From DASQWC01 sp035640475 (GTDB lineage: Bacteria > Actinomycetota > JAICYB01), in assembly GCA_035640475.1 (NCBI GenBank), contig DASQWC010000023.1, positions 6,075 through 70,074 of the forward strand: a stretch of 64,000 bases of DNA, given 5' to 3'. Both the position numbers and the translations under genes were made by a program. Below the pieces are notes generated by a model that made no database searches, had not been told where the DNA came from, and saw only the letters and a list, made by a program, of their open reading frames with translations. Numbering within the stretch: position 1 is the first letter of the stretch; the number at the start of each line of letters is the position of its first letter. Below, one piece after another: positions 43,324 through 51,517 of this stretch.

Positions 43324-43665
43324 CTAGATCGCGTCGGCCCCCGTTTCACCGGTCCGGATGCGCACGACCTCCTCCAGGCTGTTGACCCAGATCTTTCCGT
43401 CGCCGATCGTTCCCGTTTCCGCGGCGGCAACGATGGACTTCACGACCGCCTCGACGATCTCATCCTCGATCAACACATCGATCCGCACCTTTGGAACGAA
43501 GTCGATGACGTATTCGGAACCGCGGAAGACCTCCGTGTGGCCCGCCTGGCGGCCGAACCCGCGTACCTCAGTCACCGTCATCCCGCTGATCCCGGCATCG
43601 ATGACTGCAGACTTCACTTCGTCGAGCTTGAAGGGCCTGACGACGGCTGTCACGAGCTTCAACAT
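43324..43665 (-). CDS. glnK: Nitrogen regulatory protein P-II (copy 2)
   Basis: A 113-residue P-II protein about two-thirds identical by eye to copy 1. It has one extra N-terminal residue. The T-loop is HTEVFRGSEYVIDFVPK, keeping the modifiable Tyr (Y52 here) but with Phe for the first Tyr. GTIGDGKIWVNSLEEVVRIR is intact. It follows the zinc-finger membrane protein by 13 bases and is the third gene of the amt copy 2 transcript. Confidence 0.95.
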   Translation of the reverse strand: MLKLVTAVVRPFKLDEVKSAVIDAGISGMTVTEVRGFGRQAGHTEVFRGSEYVIDFVPKVRIDVLIEDEIVEAVVKSIVAAAETGTIGDGKIWVNSLEEVVRIRTGETGADAI

Positions 43666-43678
43666 GCTCCTCTAGGCC

Positions 43679-44071
43679 CTACTGCATTCGTGAGAGCACG
43701 AACACCAACAGCACAACGATGGGGACGAACAGTACGAACCGCAGACCACCTTCTCGCAGCGTTCGCTTCACGCCGATCGTTGGATCTGCACCGGCGTCGG
43801 TACGTGCCCTGCGAGATCCGATCCGGCCAAAGAAGATCGCTGCGTATGACGTCCCCAAGGCAACAAGGAAAGCAACCGGTGGGGCATGCAATGCAGACAA
43901 GACGACGACCGCAACGACGAACACGAGCGGTGCGGCTATGCGCGCAACCACGTTGCGCGCATAGCCCGGGTGGGCGCTGCGTAGGTGACGCGCGCGTTCG
44001 CGCGCGCCACCTACGCGAGCTCCACACAGCTCGCAGCGATCGGCCTCCAACCGCTCGGCTGTCTGGGCCAT
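43679..44071 (-). CDS. C2H2 zinc-finger membrane protein between amt and glnK
   Basis: A 130-residue protein of no family I know. Residues 13-34 (CELCGARVGGARERARHLRS then AH) place C13, C16, H29 and H34 in a C-x2-C-x12-H-x4-H arrangement, the classical zinc-finger spacing that is rare in bacteria. Three hydrophobic helices follow (VVARIAAPLVFVVAVVVLSA, VAFLVALGTSYAAIFFGRI, LRFVLFVPIVVLLVFVL). The ATG follows the amt stop directly (TAGATG), so its expression is tied to amt and glnK. Role in nitrogen control is inferred from position. Confidence 0.75.
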   Translation of the reverse strand: MAQTAERLEADRCELCGARVGGARERARHLRSAHPGYARNVVARIAAPLVFVVAVVVLSALHAPPVAFLVALGTSYAAIFFGRIGSRRARTDAGADPTIGVKRTLREGGLRFVLFVPIVVLLVFVLSRMQ

Positions 44072-45724
44072 CTAGACCTCCCGTCCGACGCGGACGGCTC
44101 CCGTTGTCGCCATCTCGTCCAGCGCCTTGGCGATGGCCGGCGCCTCGAGGTCCGGGTAGGCGTAGACGCCCATCTCCGGAAGGTCGAGACCGATGTCCTC
44201 ATCCTCGGGCTTGCTCCGGATGCCCTGGATCGCGTGCTGGAGCTTGAAGAAGATCCAGCCGACGCCACCACCGAAGACGACGATCGTCAGACAACCGATC
44301 AGCTGAGCGACCAGCTGCCCGCCGTCCCCATAGAACAGGCCCGTCACGGTGCCGTCCACCCCATTCCATCCGGCGCCGTACGTACCGTCGGCGAACAGGC
44401 CGAGCGCGATGAGGCCCCACAGACCGTTGATGCCGTGAACCGAGACAGCACCAACCGGGTCATCGATCTTCGCCCTTCGCTCGAAGAACAAGATCGACTC
44501 GATCACGAGCACGCCGGCGATCGCACCGATCAGCAGCGCGATTCCCGGTGAGACGAACGCGCAAGGCGCAGTGATGGCAACCAACCCGGCGAGCATCCCG
44601 TTCGCGGACATGCCTGGATCGGGCTTGCCGAACCGTGACTTTCGCATCGCCCAGAGCATCGCCACGAACGCTCCGGTGGCCGACGCGAGCATCGTGTTCA
44701 CAGCAACGACGGAGATCCGCAGGTCCATCGACGAGAGCGACGAACCGGCGTTGAACCCGAACCAGCCGAAGGCGAGGATGAACGTTCCAAGGATTGCCAG
44801 CGGCAGGTTGTACGCGGGAAGCGTGTTGGGCGTGCCGTCGGCGTTGTACTTGCCCCTGCGAGGTCCGATCACCGAGGCACCGGCGAGCGCAAGCCAGCCG
44901 CCCATGCCATGAACGACCCCGGAGCCGGCGAAGTCGACATAGCCGTGCCCGAAGCCCGACTTGGAGCCGAGCTGTGACAGCCAGCCGCCGCCCCAAGCCC
45001 AGTTGCCGAAGACCGGGTAGAAGAACATCGAGACGACAAAGCCGTAGACGACAAAGGCTGACCACTTCCAACGCTCGGCCATAGCTCCGGTGACGATCGT
45101 CGCCGTCGTATCCATGAAGACGAGGTTGAACAGGAAGTGCGTCATCACACCGACGTCGTAGATGCCGCTAAAACCGAAGCCCTTCGTCCCCAGAATGTTC
45201 CAGCCACCGACCGTGACGGCTGTGCCGCTCAGCGCCTTGGCACCTCCGAGCAATCCGATACCGCCGTAGCTGCCGAACATGAAGGCGTAGCCCACCAGGA
45301 AGAATCCGATGATGCCGATGCCGTAAATCATGAAATTGGTCATCAACACATGCGCAGAGTTCTTCCGCTGGCAGAAGCCTGTCTCGACGAGCGCGAAACC
45401 CGCCTGCATGAACATGACGAGGAACCCGGCGACGAGCGTCCACGTGAAGTTGATGCCGATCTTGGCCTTTCCTACCGTGTCCGCGACCTGCTGGAAGGCG
45501 TCCTGGTCGTAGTCGTCGGGCGCCTCCGTGACCGCATTTCCTTCGTCGTCGGTGACGACGTCACCCATGGTGCCGGTCATGTCGCCACACGGGTCTCCGG
45601 CGTCCGCTGCCGAAGCGATCTTGCCGCCGCACGCCTCTTGCGCATGCGCGGCCGCCCCGCCGAACAAGAGCAGCCCCCCGGCGAACAGTGCCAGCAACCA
45701 GCCGGCACAAATACGTCGGCTCAC
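44072..45724 (-). CDS. amt: Ammonium transporter Amt (copy 2) with N-terminal extension
   Basis: A 550-residue transporter. It has a signal peptide (GWLLALFAGGLLLFGGAAAH) and an extra external segment to about residue 88 with two Cys (C32, C46), before the first channel helix. Pore histidines can be found in VDFAGSGVVHGMGGWLALAG and VSVHGINGLWGLIALGLFAD. The tail IRSKPEDEDIGLDLPEMGVY is the P-II contact region. It is from a different Amt subgroup from copy 1. First gene of an amt-zinc finger-glnK transcript. Confidence 0.95.
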   Translation of the reverse strand: MSRRICAGWLLALFAGGLLLFGGAAAHAQEACGGKIASAADAGDPCGDMTGTMGDVVTDDEGNAVTEAPDDYDQDAFQQVADTVGKAKIGINFTWTLVAGFLVMFMQAGFALVETGFCQRKNSAHVLMTNFMIYGIGIIGFFLVGYAFMFGSYGGIGLLGGAKALSGTAVTVGGWNILGTKGFGFSGIYDVGVMTHFLFNLVFMDTTATIVTGAMAERWKWSAFVVYGFVVSMFFYPVFGNWAWGGGWLSQLGSKSGFGHGYVDFAGSGVVHGMGGWLALAGASVIGPRRGKYNADGTPNTLPAYNLPLAILGTFILAFGWFGFNAGSSLSSMDLRISVVAVNTMLASATGAFVAMLWAMRKSRFGKPDPGMSANGMLAGLVAITAPCAFVSPGIALLIGAIAGVLVIESILFFERRAKIDDPVGAVSVHGINGLWGLIALGLFADGTYGAGWNGVDGTVTGLFYGDGGQLVAQLIGCLTIVVFGGGVGWIFFKLQHAIQGIRSKPEDEDIGLDLPEMGVYAYPDLEAPAIAKALDEMATTGAVRVGREV

Positions 45725-45796
45725 ATGTCACCTCCACTCGTCACACCGCATCCGCCCACCGCGGACGGGCTCGCTTGGGAAAGGTAGCGATGTGCG

Positions 45797-45910
45797 ATTT
45801 CGTCGAAATTGCGCGACGTTAACGTGGGATTGCGGACGTCTCAGCGGACAATCATCGCGGAGTTAACCCAGACGAAACACCAGCCCACCTGCGCTTAACT
45901 TTCGGGAAGT
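45797..45910. promoter_or_regulatory. Shared divergent promoter with several GlnR-like sites
   Basis: The 198-base spacer between amt copy 2 and the winged-helix gene has three elements. On the minus strand, TTAAC-N16-GAAAT (45822-45797) matches the spacing in front of amt copy 1 and ends 73 bases before the start. On the plus strand are TTAAC-N6-GAAAC (45863-45878) and TTAAC-N6-GAAGT (45895-45910), 32 bases apart (three helical turns); the second ends 12 bases before the winged-helix ATG. The first overlaps a 10-bp palindrome, ACGTTAACGT (45816-45825). Confidence 0.55.
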
Positions 45911-45922
45911 AAGGTCCGCGGC

Positions 45923-46234
45923 ATGCAAGTGAGAGTCGGCGCCGGTGATTCGCTTGCCGTCGGTCGGCTCACAATCGAGCTCGACGCGTATCGAGCTCAC
46001 CTCGCAGATCGGGCTCTCGTCCTGACGCCCGCGCAGTTCGACCTGCTCGCCTACCTCGTGCGCAACCGAGACCGCGTCGTCACTCGGGATGAGCTCGCCG
46101 TCGCCGGGCGCCTCGAGCACATGCATTCGGTCGACGTGACACTGTCCTCGCTGCGGCGCGTCCTCGGAGCCGGATTCATCCGCAACGTGCGAAACCGCGG
46201 TTGGATCATCGAGCCCGACGCGGTGAGTTCCTGA
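45923..46234 (+). CDS. Stand-alone OmpR/GlnR-type winged-helix DNA-binding protein
   Basis: A 103-residue protein that is only the C-terminal effector domain of an OmpR-family regulator. LVLTPAQFDLLAYLVRNRDR, VVTRDELAVAGRLEHMHSVD, VTLSSLRRVLGAGFIRNVRN and RGWII cover the winged helix. There is no receiver domain. GlnR, the actinobacterial nitrogen regulator, belongs to this family, and GlnR-like half-sites flank this gene. Two bases separate its stop from the antiporter fusion, so both are made together. Confidence 0.85.
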   Translation: MQVRVGAGDSLAVGRLTIELDAYRAHLADRALVLTPAQFDLLAYLVRNRDRVVTRDELAVAGRLEHMHSVDVTLSSLRRVLGAGFIRNVRNRGWIIEPDAVSS

Positions 46235-46236
46235 GT

Positions 46237-48978
46237 ATGGAAACCGGCGCGCTGCTCTTACGTCTCGCGCTTCTATTCGTCGTCGCCCGCCTCGCCGCCG
46301 AAGTCGCAGAGCGACTGCATTTTCCCGCCGTGCTCGCCGAGATCGGCGCCGGAGTTCTACTCGGTCCCTCCCTCTTCGGCTGGATCGAACCGAAGGAGCC
46401 ACTGAGCTTCATTGGCGAATTGGGGGCGATCCTCCTGCTGCTCGAAGTCGGACTACATATGGATCTTGCCGACTTGGGCCGTGTGGGTCGCTCGGCCATG
46501 CAGGTCGCGTGGATCGGCATCCTCGTTCCGCTGGCCGCGGGTTTCGCGGGGATGCGAGTCCTGGGCATTGCGACGCCGGTTGCCCTCTTCCTCGCGGCCG
46601 GAATCACTGCAACGAGTGTCGGCATAACTGCTCGCGTCTTTGCCGACATGCGCGCGCTCACGAGCACCGAGGCGCAGACCGTGCTCGGTGCAGCCATTGT
46701 GGACGACGTGCTCGGCCTCTTGATACTCACTGTGGTTACTCGGGTTTCGTCCGGCGGCCGCATCCAATTTGCGTCGATTGCGGGCGTCACCGTTGCAGGG
46801 ATCTTGTTCGTCGTGGGCGCGACGGCCCTCGGCGCGATCCTCATACCTCGTATCTTCGGGCGATTCGTCGGACGCTCTCGCATCGAGGGCACGCTGATCG
46901 GCGCGGCCGTGGCCTTCGGACTGTGCATGGCCGGTCTTGCCGCCGCCGTGAAGCTTGCTCCCATCGTCGGAGCGTTCGTCGCCGGCGTCGCCTTGAGCCG
47001 GACCCCGCAACGCGACGAGCTGCGCCGCCGGCTCGCTCCCGTCGGTCACCTTTTCGTGCCGGTCTTCTTCCTGCTCATCGGGGCCGAGACGCACGTCCGT
47101 ACGCTGGCTTCACCGCGGGTGCTCGCGGTGGCCGCGGTGCTGGCCGCTATCGCCGTCGTCGGCAAGATCGTGTCGGCGCTCGGTGTCACCCGCGGCGGTG
47201 GCGATCGCATGCTCATCGGCATCGGGATGATTCCTCGCGGCGAAGTCGGCTTGGTGTTCGCAACTCTCGGCTTGTCGAGCGGCGTGCTGAGCGCCCCGCA
47301 GCACGCAACGTTGCTCGCCGTAGTTCTCGTGACAACGCTCGCCGCTCCGCCGTGGCTTCGCCGGCGCATCGATCGCAGCCGTCGTGAGGCCTTTGAAAGT
47401 GTCGAGGTTGCCGAGCCGCCGGACGGATGGCTCCTCGTGACCGATGACGAGGTCGAGTTGCGTGCCGAGCCTTCTGTCGGGCTTGCACACCGCATCGCGC
47501 TGGACGCAGCGCTGTTGTGCGCACAGCGTCGCCCCGGTCCCCGAATCCTCAACTGGCTGTCCGGCGTGCCGGCGCGCACGGCGACATGGGACGCGCAACT
47601 CTCACGCCGGTTCATGGCGCTGCTGCGCGATGGCAATACCCGTTCCTGGCGCTTTCTCGAGGTCACCGGAATGCTGCAGGTACTCCTCCCCAAACTGGAA
47701 ATTGCTCTCGCACGGCGCGCTCACGATCCATTCGATCTCGATCCGGCCTCGGCACTGCGGTGGGATGAGGTCGATGAGCTCAAGCGGATCGTCTCCGACC
47801 AGGACGATCCGGCGAGCGCGCGGTGGCCGGGTGTCGACCAGGAAGCCGTCCTCTTGGCGGCACTCGCACGAAGTGCTTTCGGTCCGGACGCAGCCGCGGA
47901 GGCGAGAGCCCTCGCAACATACGTCGGCTTCAAGGACGACCGGGCGTCGCTGGTCGAGTTTCTCGTTGCCGAGCGGGATCTCTTGCCCGCCGCCGCCGCT
48001 CGCATGTCGATGGGAACCGAGGAGTCGGTGCTCGCGCTCGCCACGCACATCGGCGATCGCTCGCGCTGCGACGCCTTGTACGTCCTCGCCGCGGCCGGCG
48101 AAGAGGAGCCGACCGCGCGTAAGCGCCTCGACGAGCTGCGGGGGCTTGTTTCGTCGGCGCTTGCCTCACCGGAGCTGACGAGCGCCGGAATGGGCGTTCT
48201 TGAAGAGCGCCGGCGACAAGTCGTCGAGCTTCTTCCGCGGACGGCCAACGTCGCCGTGCAACATCTGCTCGAGGCGGCTCCGCGCCGCTACTTGCTCGGG
48301 CAAACGCCGCAAGCGATTGCCAAGCACATCCAAATGCTCGACCCGCCTCCGACGAGAGGCGAGGTTCGAATCCGGCCGGAACCCGACCCCGAGCACGGCA
48401 CATGGACGATCTTCGTTGCAGCCCTCGACCGTCCCGGCGCCCTGGCAGCAATCGCCGGCGCGCTGACCCGCTGCGAGATACCCGTCCTCGAAGCGGCGAT
48501 CACGACGTGGCCGCACGGTCTTGCCGCGGATGTTTTCCGTGTGTCGGCACCCGCAACCACCGATTGGGACGCGGTTCGAAAGGCAGCGACGGAGGCGTTC
48601 GCCCATCACGGTCGCAACGGAAAGCCCGCGAGGATCCCAGGTCAGCTCGAGATCGACAATGCCGCATCGCCGTGGCACACAATCGTCGAAGTCCGGGCCG
48701 AGGACAGATCTGGTCTGCTCTATCGCGTTGCCGAAGCTTTCAGTCGTGCGGACCTGCGGATCCACCACGCAAACGTGTCCACGGTCGATGGTGTCGCCGT
48801 CGACACGTTCCTCGTGACGGACCGCGACGGTCACAAGCTCGGGCATCGCGAACAGGGCGCCCTTCGTCTGTCATTCGAAGGGAAGCTCGGCGCACGCTGG
48901 ACTCCGGCCCGGATGTGGCGCCGAGCGACGCCGCAGCCCGAGGCCACGGGCAAGCCCGGCAAGCTGCTCACCCCATAG
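46237..48978 (+). CDS. CPA2-type cation/proton antiporter fused to a GlnD-like HD-degenerate and double-ACT region
   Basis: A 913-residue fusion. Residues 1-385 form a Na+(K+)/H+ antiporter: LHFPAVLAEIGAGVLLGPSL, AGITATSVGITARVFADMRA, the ion-binding AIVDDVLGLL (D156, D157) and IGMIPRGEVGLVFATLGLSS. Residues about 395-710 resemble the helical/HD part of GlnD, but the HD pair seen as LLHDIGK in the local GlnD is LARSAFG here (R545, S546), so hydrolase activity is unlikely. Two ACT domains follow: WTIFVAALDRPGALAAIAGA (about 723-785) and HTIVEVRAEDRSGLLYRVAE (about 814-865). No nucleotidyltransferase motif is present. I infer a channel-like sensor whose exchange is tuned by glutamine or a similar ligand. 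Confidence 0.88.
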   Translation: METGALLLRLALLFVVARLAAEVAERLHFPAVLAEIGAGVLLGPSLFGWIEPKEPLSFIGELGAILLLLEVGLHMDLADLGRVGRSAMQVAWIGILVPLAAGFAGMRVLGIATPVALFLAAGITATSVGITARVFADMRALTSTEAQTVLGAAIVDDVLGLLILTVVTRVSSGGRIQFASIAGVTVAGILFVVGATALGAILIPRIFGRFVGRSRIEGTLIGAAVAFGLCMAGLAAAVKLAPIVGAFVAGVALSRTPQRDELRRRLAPVGHLFVPVFFLLIGAETHVRTLASPRVLAVAAVLAAIAVVGKIVSALGVTRGGGDRMLIGIGMIPRGEVGLVFATLGLSSGVLSAPQHATLLAVVLVTTLAAPPWLRRRIDRSRREAFESVEVAEPPDGWLLVTDDEVELRAEPSVGLAHRIALDAALLCAQRRPGPRILNWLSGVPARTATWDAQLSRRFMALLRDGNTRSWRFLEVTGMLQVLLPKLEIALARRAHDPFDLDPASALRWDEVDELKRIVSDQDDPASARWPGVDQEAVLLAALARSAFGPDAAAEARALATYVGFKDDRASLVEFLVAERDLLPAAAARMSMGTEESVLALATHIGDRSRCDALYVLAAAGEEEPTARKRLDELRGLVSSALASPELTSAGMGVLEERRRQVVELLPRTANVAVQHLLEAAPRRYLLGQTPQAIAKHIQMLDPPPTRGEVRIRPEPDPEHGTWTIFVAALDRPGALAAIAGALTRCEIPVLEAAITTWPHGLAADVFRVSAPATTDWDAVRKAATEAFAHHGRNGKPARIPGQLEIDNAASPWHTIVEVRAEDRSGLLYRVAEAFSRADLRIHHANVSTVDGVAVDTFLVTDRDGHKLGHREQGALRLSFEGKLGARWTPARMWRRATPQPEATGKPGKLLTP

Positions 48979-49049
48979 CGGTACACTCCACTCAGGAGAG
49001 CCGGGAAGCCTGGTCGGCGCCGTCTTTGCCGTCGACCAAGGAGCTCCCG
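48979..49049 (+). promoter_or_regulatory. Possibly structured leader of nhaA
   Basis: The 71 bases before nhaA can fold: ACTCC (48986-48990) with GGAG (48995-48998); CCGGG-aag-CCTGG (49001-49013); or GGTCG (49012-49016) with CGACC (49033-49037), directly before the ribosome site AAGGAG (49038-49043). The two last stems compete for the same bases, and CTCC could also pair with the ribosome site. Cation-sensing riboswitches (nhaA-I and nhaA-II) precede nhaA in other phyla. I cannot confirm that this belongs to one. Confidence 0.35.
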
Positions 49050-50084
49050 ATGGGCCCGCGTTCACGAGCTGCTTCTCGAGGATCGGCGCTCCTGGCGTTC
49101 CTCCGGACCGAGCAAGCGGCCGGGATGTTGCTCCTCTTGGCCACGATCTCGGCGCTCGTCTGGGCCAACACCCTTTCTGGTTACGAGTCCTTCTGGACAG
49201 CTCACGTCGGGACGAAGGAGCTCAGAGATTGGGTGAACGACGACCTCATGGCGTTGTTCTTCTTTGTCGTTGGGCTCGAGATCAAGCGCGAGCTCGTCGT
49301 CGGAGAGCTGCGCGACCGCCGCACGGCCGCCCTGCCTGCACTGGCGGCAGTGGGCGGGATGCTGGCTCCGGCGCTGCTCTATCTCGCGTTCAACGCGGGA
49401 CGGCCGGGCGCGCCGGGCTGGGGCATCCCGATGGCGACGGATATCGCATTCGTCGTCGGTACGACGGCGTTGCTCGGCAGCCGCGCTCCGCAGCGCCTGC
49501 GGCTGTTCCTGCTCACGCTGGCGATCGTGGACGACGTCGGCGTCATACTGATCATCGCCCTCGCTTATTCCGGCGGAACCGTGCATCCGACGCTGATCGC
49601 CGTCGTGCTCGCGCTGCTCGTGCCGGCCAAGCCCGTTCTCGGTCGGCGGGTTCTCGAAGCGCTCGAGAACCGGTTGCATCCGGTGGCCTCGTTTGTTGTC
49701 GTCCCGGTCTTCGCCCTGGCCAACGCGGGCGTCATCGTGTCGTCCTCGTCGCTTCGCAGTGCCGTCCACTCAACGGTGTTCTGGGGCATCGTCGCCGGGC
49801 TTGTCCTCGGCAAGCCCCTCGGCATTGTGGGCGCGTCACTTCTCGGCGTGCGAACGCGATTGGGTCGGTTGCCAGCCGGAGTCAGCCGTCCGAACCTCGT
49901 CGGTGGAGGTGCGCTCGCCGGTATCGGCTTCACGGTGTCGTTGTTCATTGCGACGCTCGCCTTCACCGACGCCACGCTCGGCACGGATGCGACCTTCGGC
50001 ATTCTCGTCGGGTCCGCGGTGAGCGGGATCGTGGGTACGGGCCTGCTCTTGGTCCAGGAGCCGCGGAGCGTCAGGCGGTCTTGA
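49050..50084 (+). CDS. nhaA: NhaA-type Na+/H+ antiporter
   Basis: A 344-residue antiporter. LMALFFFVVGLEIKRELVVG, PMATDIAFVVGTTALLGSRA and the ion-binding pair in LTLAIVDDVGVILIIALAY are NhaA signatures. GGGALAGIGFTVSLFIATLA closes the fold. It is somewhat shorter than E. coli NhaA (388). It removes Na+ or Li+ in exchange for protons. It follows the antiporter-GlnD fusion at 71 bases, so two different cation/proton antiporters are adjacent. Its last 14 bases overlap ygfZ. Confidence 0.94.
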   Translation: MGPRSRAASRGSALLAFLRTEQAAGMLLLLATISALVWANTLSGYESFWTAHVGTKELRDWVNDDLMALFFFVVGLEIKRELVVGELRDRRTAALPALAAVGGMLAPALLYLAFNAGRPGAPGWGIPMATDIAFVVGTTALLGSRAPQRLRLFLLTLAIVDDVGVILIIALAYSGGTVHPTLIAVVLALLVPAKPVLGRRVLEALENRLHPVASFVVVPVFALANAGVIVSSSSLRSAVHSTVFWGIVAGLVLGKPLGIVGASLLGVRTRLGRLPAGVSRPNLVGGGALAGIGFTVSLFIATLAFTDATLGTDATFGILVGSAVSGIVGTGLLLVQEPRSVRRS

Positions 50085-50973
50085 CCTTCGTACCTTCCGG
50101 AACCGGGCCGAGCGTTGCCTCTCCTCCGCCGTCGACGGCAAGAGACGCCCCTGCGGGCGGCTCGACGCGCACCATGCCGATGCCGACGACGCCGAAGCGC
50201 GGCGAGGTCGTTGCCGACGTCACCCGGCCGACAGCTTCGCTGCCGGATCGCAGCTCGCGGCCGGCGAGACCGCTCGCATCGACACCGTCGAACCGCAACG
50301 TGCGCAACACTTTGTTGATGTGTCCACGGAAGTGGATGCGCGCGACGGTCTCCTGGCCGACGTAACAGCCCTTCTGCGCAGAGACGACTCTCGTGAGCCC
50401 CGCTTCCTGCGGGAGATCACGGTCGCCGAAGTCGACGCCGAAACGTCCGGCGCCGGCTTCTATCCGCACGACGTCGTACAACTCCGGGACGGCGTTCGGG
50501 GCGTGCGGCGGTGCGTCCGTATGCAGATCGGCGGCCGGAATGTCGCCGAGCGTATACCCGAAGACGACCGAGATCTCATCGAGCTCTATCCGGCCGTCGC
50601 CGGCCAGCGCCGTCGCATCCGGGCCGAGGACCGTGAAGCAGCGGCGCTCCTGCGTCTGGATCTCGACCTTTGTTCTGAACTTGTAGCTGGCGAACCAGTC
50701 GGCCAGCCGTCCGGCGTCCGGCTCCGCGTCGATCCAGATCTCGTCGGCGAGGAAGCCGGCACGGAAATGCGCCTGCACCCGGCCCTTCGAGTCGAGGAAG
50801 CACGACTCCACCCAGGTTCCGGGCGGGACGTCGTCCACGTCGGCGGTGATCGTGTTCTGGAGGAACCAAACGCGCTGGGGACCGGTGAGCTTGATCAGCC
50901 GCAGCGCGGGCGGACGTTCGAGCCACACGGCGCCGCGCCGTGCTTCGTCATATGCCTCTTCGACCGAAAGCAT
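50071..50973 (-). CDS. ygfZ: Folate-binding YgfZ/CAF17-like protein
   Basis: A 300-residue protein of the GcvT-like fold. The family motif is QKGCYVGQETVARIHFRGHI (about 205-224), whose Cys is essential in E. coli YgfZ. The N-terminal half has LTGPQRVWFLQNTITADVDD and FLDSKGRVQAHFRAGFLADE. YgfZ helps make or repair iron-sulfur clusters with folate. It lies 12 bases after the histidine-phosphatase gene on the same strand. Confidence 0.92.
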   Translation of the reverse strand: MLSVEEAYDEARRGAVWLERPPALRLIKLTGPQRVWFLQNTITADVDDVPPGTWVESCFLDSKGRVQAHFRAGFLADEIWIDAEPDAGRLADWFASYKFRTKVEIQTQERRCFTVLGPDATALAGDGRIELDEISVVFGYTLGDIPAADLHTDAPPHAPNAVPELYDVVRIEAGAGRFGVDFGDRDLPQEAGLTRVVSAQKGCYVGQETVARIHFRGHINKVLRTLRFDGVDASGLAGRELRSGSEAVGRVTSATTSPRFGVVGIGMVRVEPPAGASLAVDGGGEATLGPVPEGTKVKTA

Positions 50974-50985
50974 CCGGCTCCCACG

Positions 50986-51501
50986 CTACTCGTGGAGCGT
51001 GAACGCGTCGCCGTCACAGACGACGACCACGCCGTCACCTTTGCCGAGCGCAGCGATCGTCCGGCCCGTCGCGCCCCAAACCGCGGCCTCGATCATCGGC
51101 GAGTGTCCGACCGCGAGCGCTCGTCCTCCATTGGGCACCAACGCCGCGATACCACGGAGCGCATCGATGAACCGCTCGGTCTCCAGCTCAACGAACGACC
51201 TGTCGGCCTCGAGGAACGCAGCAAGCTCCCCGTTGCGCGTCTTGGAGTAGATGTCTCGCCAACGATCCTCGTGCTCCGATCTCAAGCCGTCCAGAACCAC
51301 GACACCGCCGGGGACCGGCAGACCGGACCCCGCGATGAAGCAAGCTGCCGCCTGCGTCGCGCGCTGTGCGCCCGAGGAGACGACCAGGTCGTACGGACCG
51401 CGCAGTGCCGCACCGATACGAACGGCCTCGGCGATCCCGTCCGCCGTCAGAACGTCGCCGTCGTTTGCGGTGTGTCGCCGGAGCTCGATCGACTTCGTCA
51501 C
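50986..51501 (-). CDS. SixA-like histidine phosphatase
   Basis: A 171-residue histidine-phosphatase-family protein. The phospho-acceptor His is in IELRRHTANDGDVLTADG (Arg-His with Thr where Gly is usual). Arg is in VVSSGAQRATQAA, and the second His is in ALAVGHSPMIEAAV. It is short, like SixA, which dephosphorylates phosphohistidine proteins; the partner here is unknown. GTG at 51501 is chosen to avoid overlap with the divergent cysS start, 16 bases away. Confidence 0.85.
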   Translation of the reverse strand: MTKSIELRRHTANDGDVLTADGIAEAVRIGAALRGPYDLVVSSGAQRATQAAACFIAGSGLPVPGGVVVLDGLRSEHEDRWRDIYSKTRNGELAAFLEADRSFVELETERFIDALRGIAALVPNGGRALAVGHSPMIEAAVWGATGRTIAALGKGDGVVVVCDGDAFTLHE

Positions 51502-51517
51502 TTGTAGCCTTGACCTT

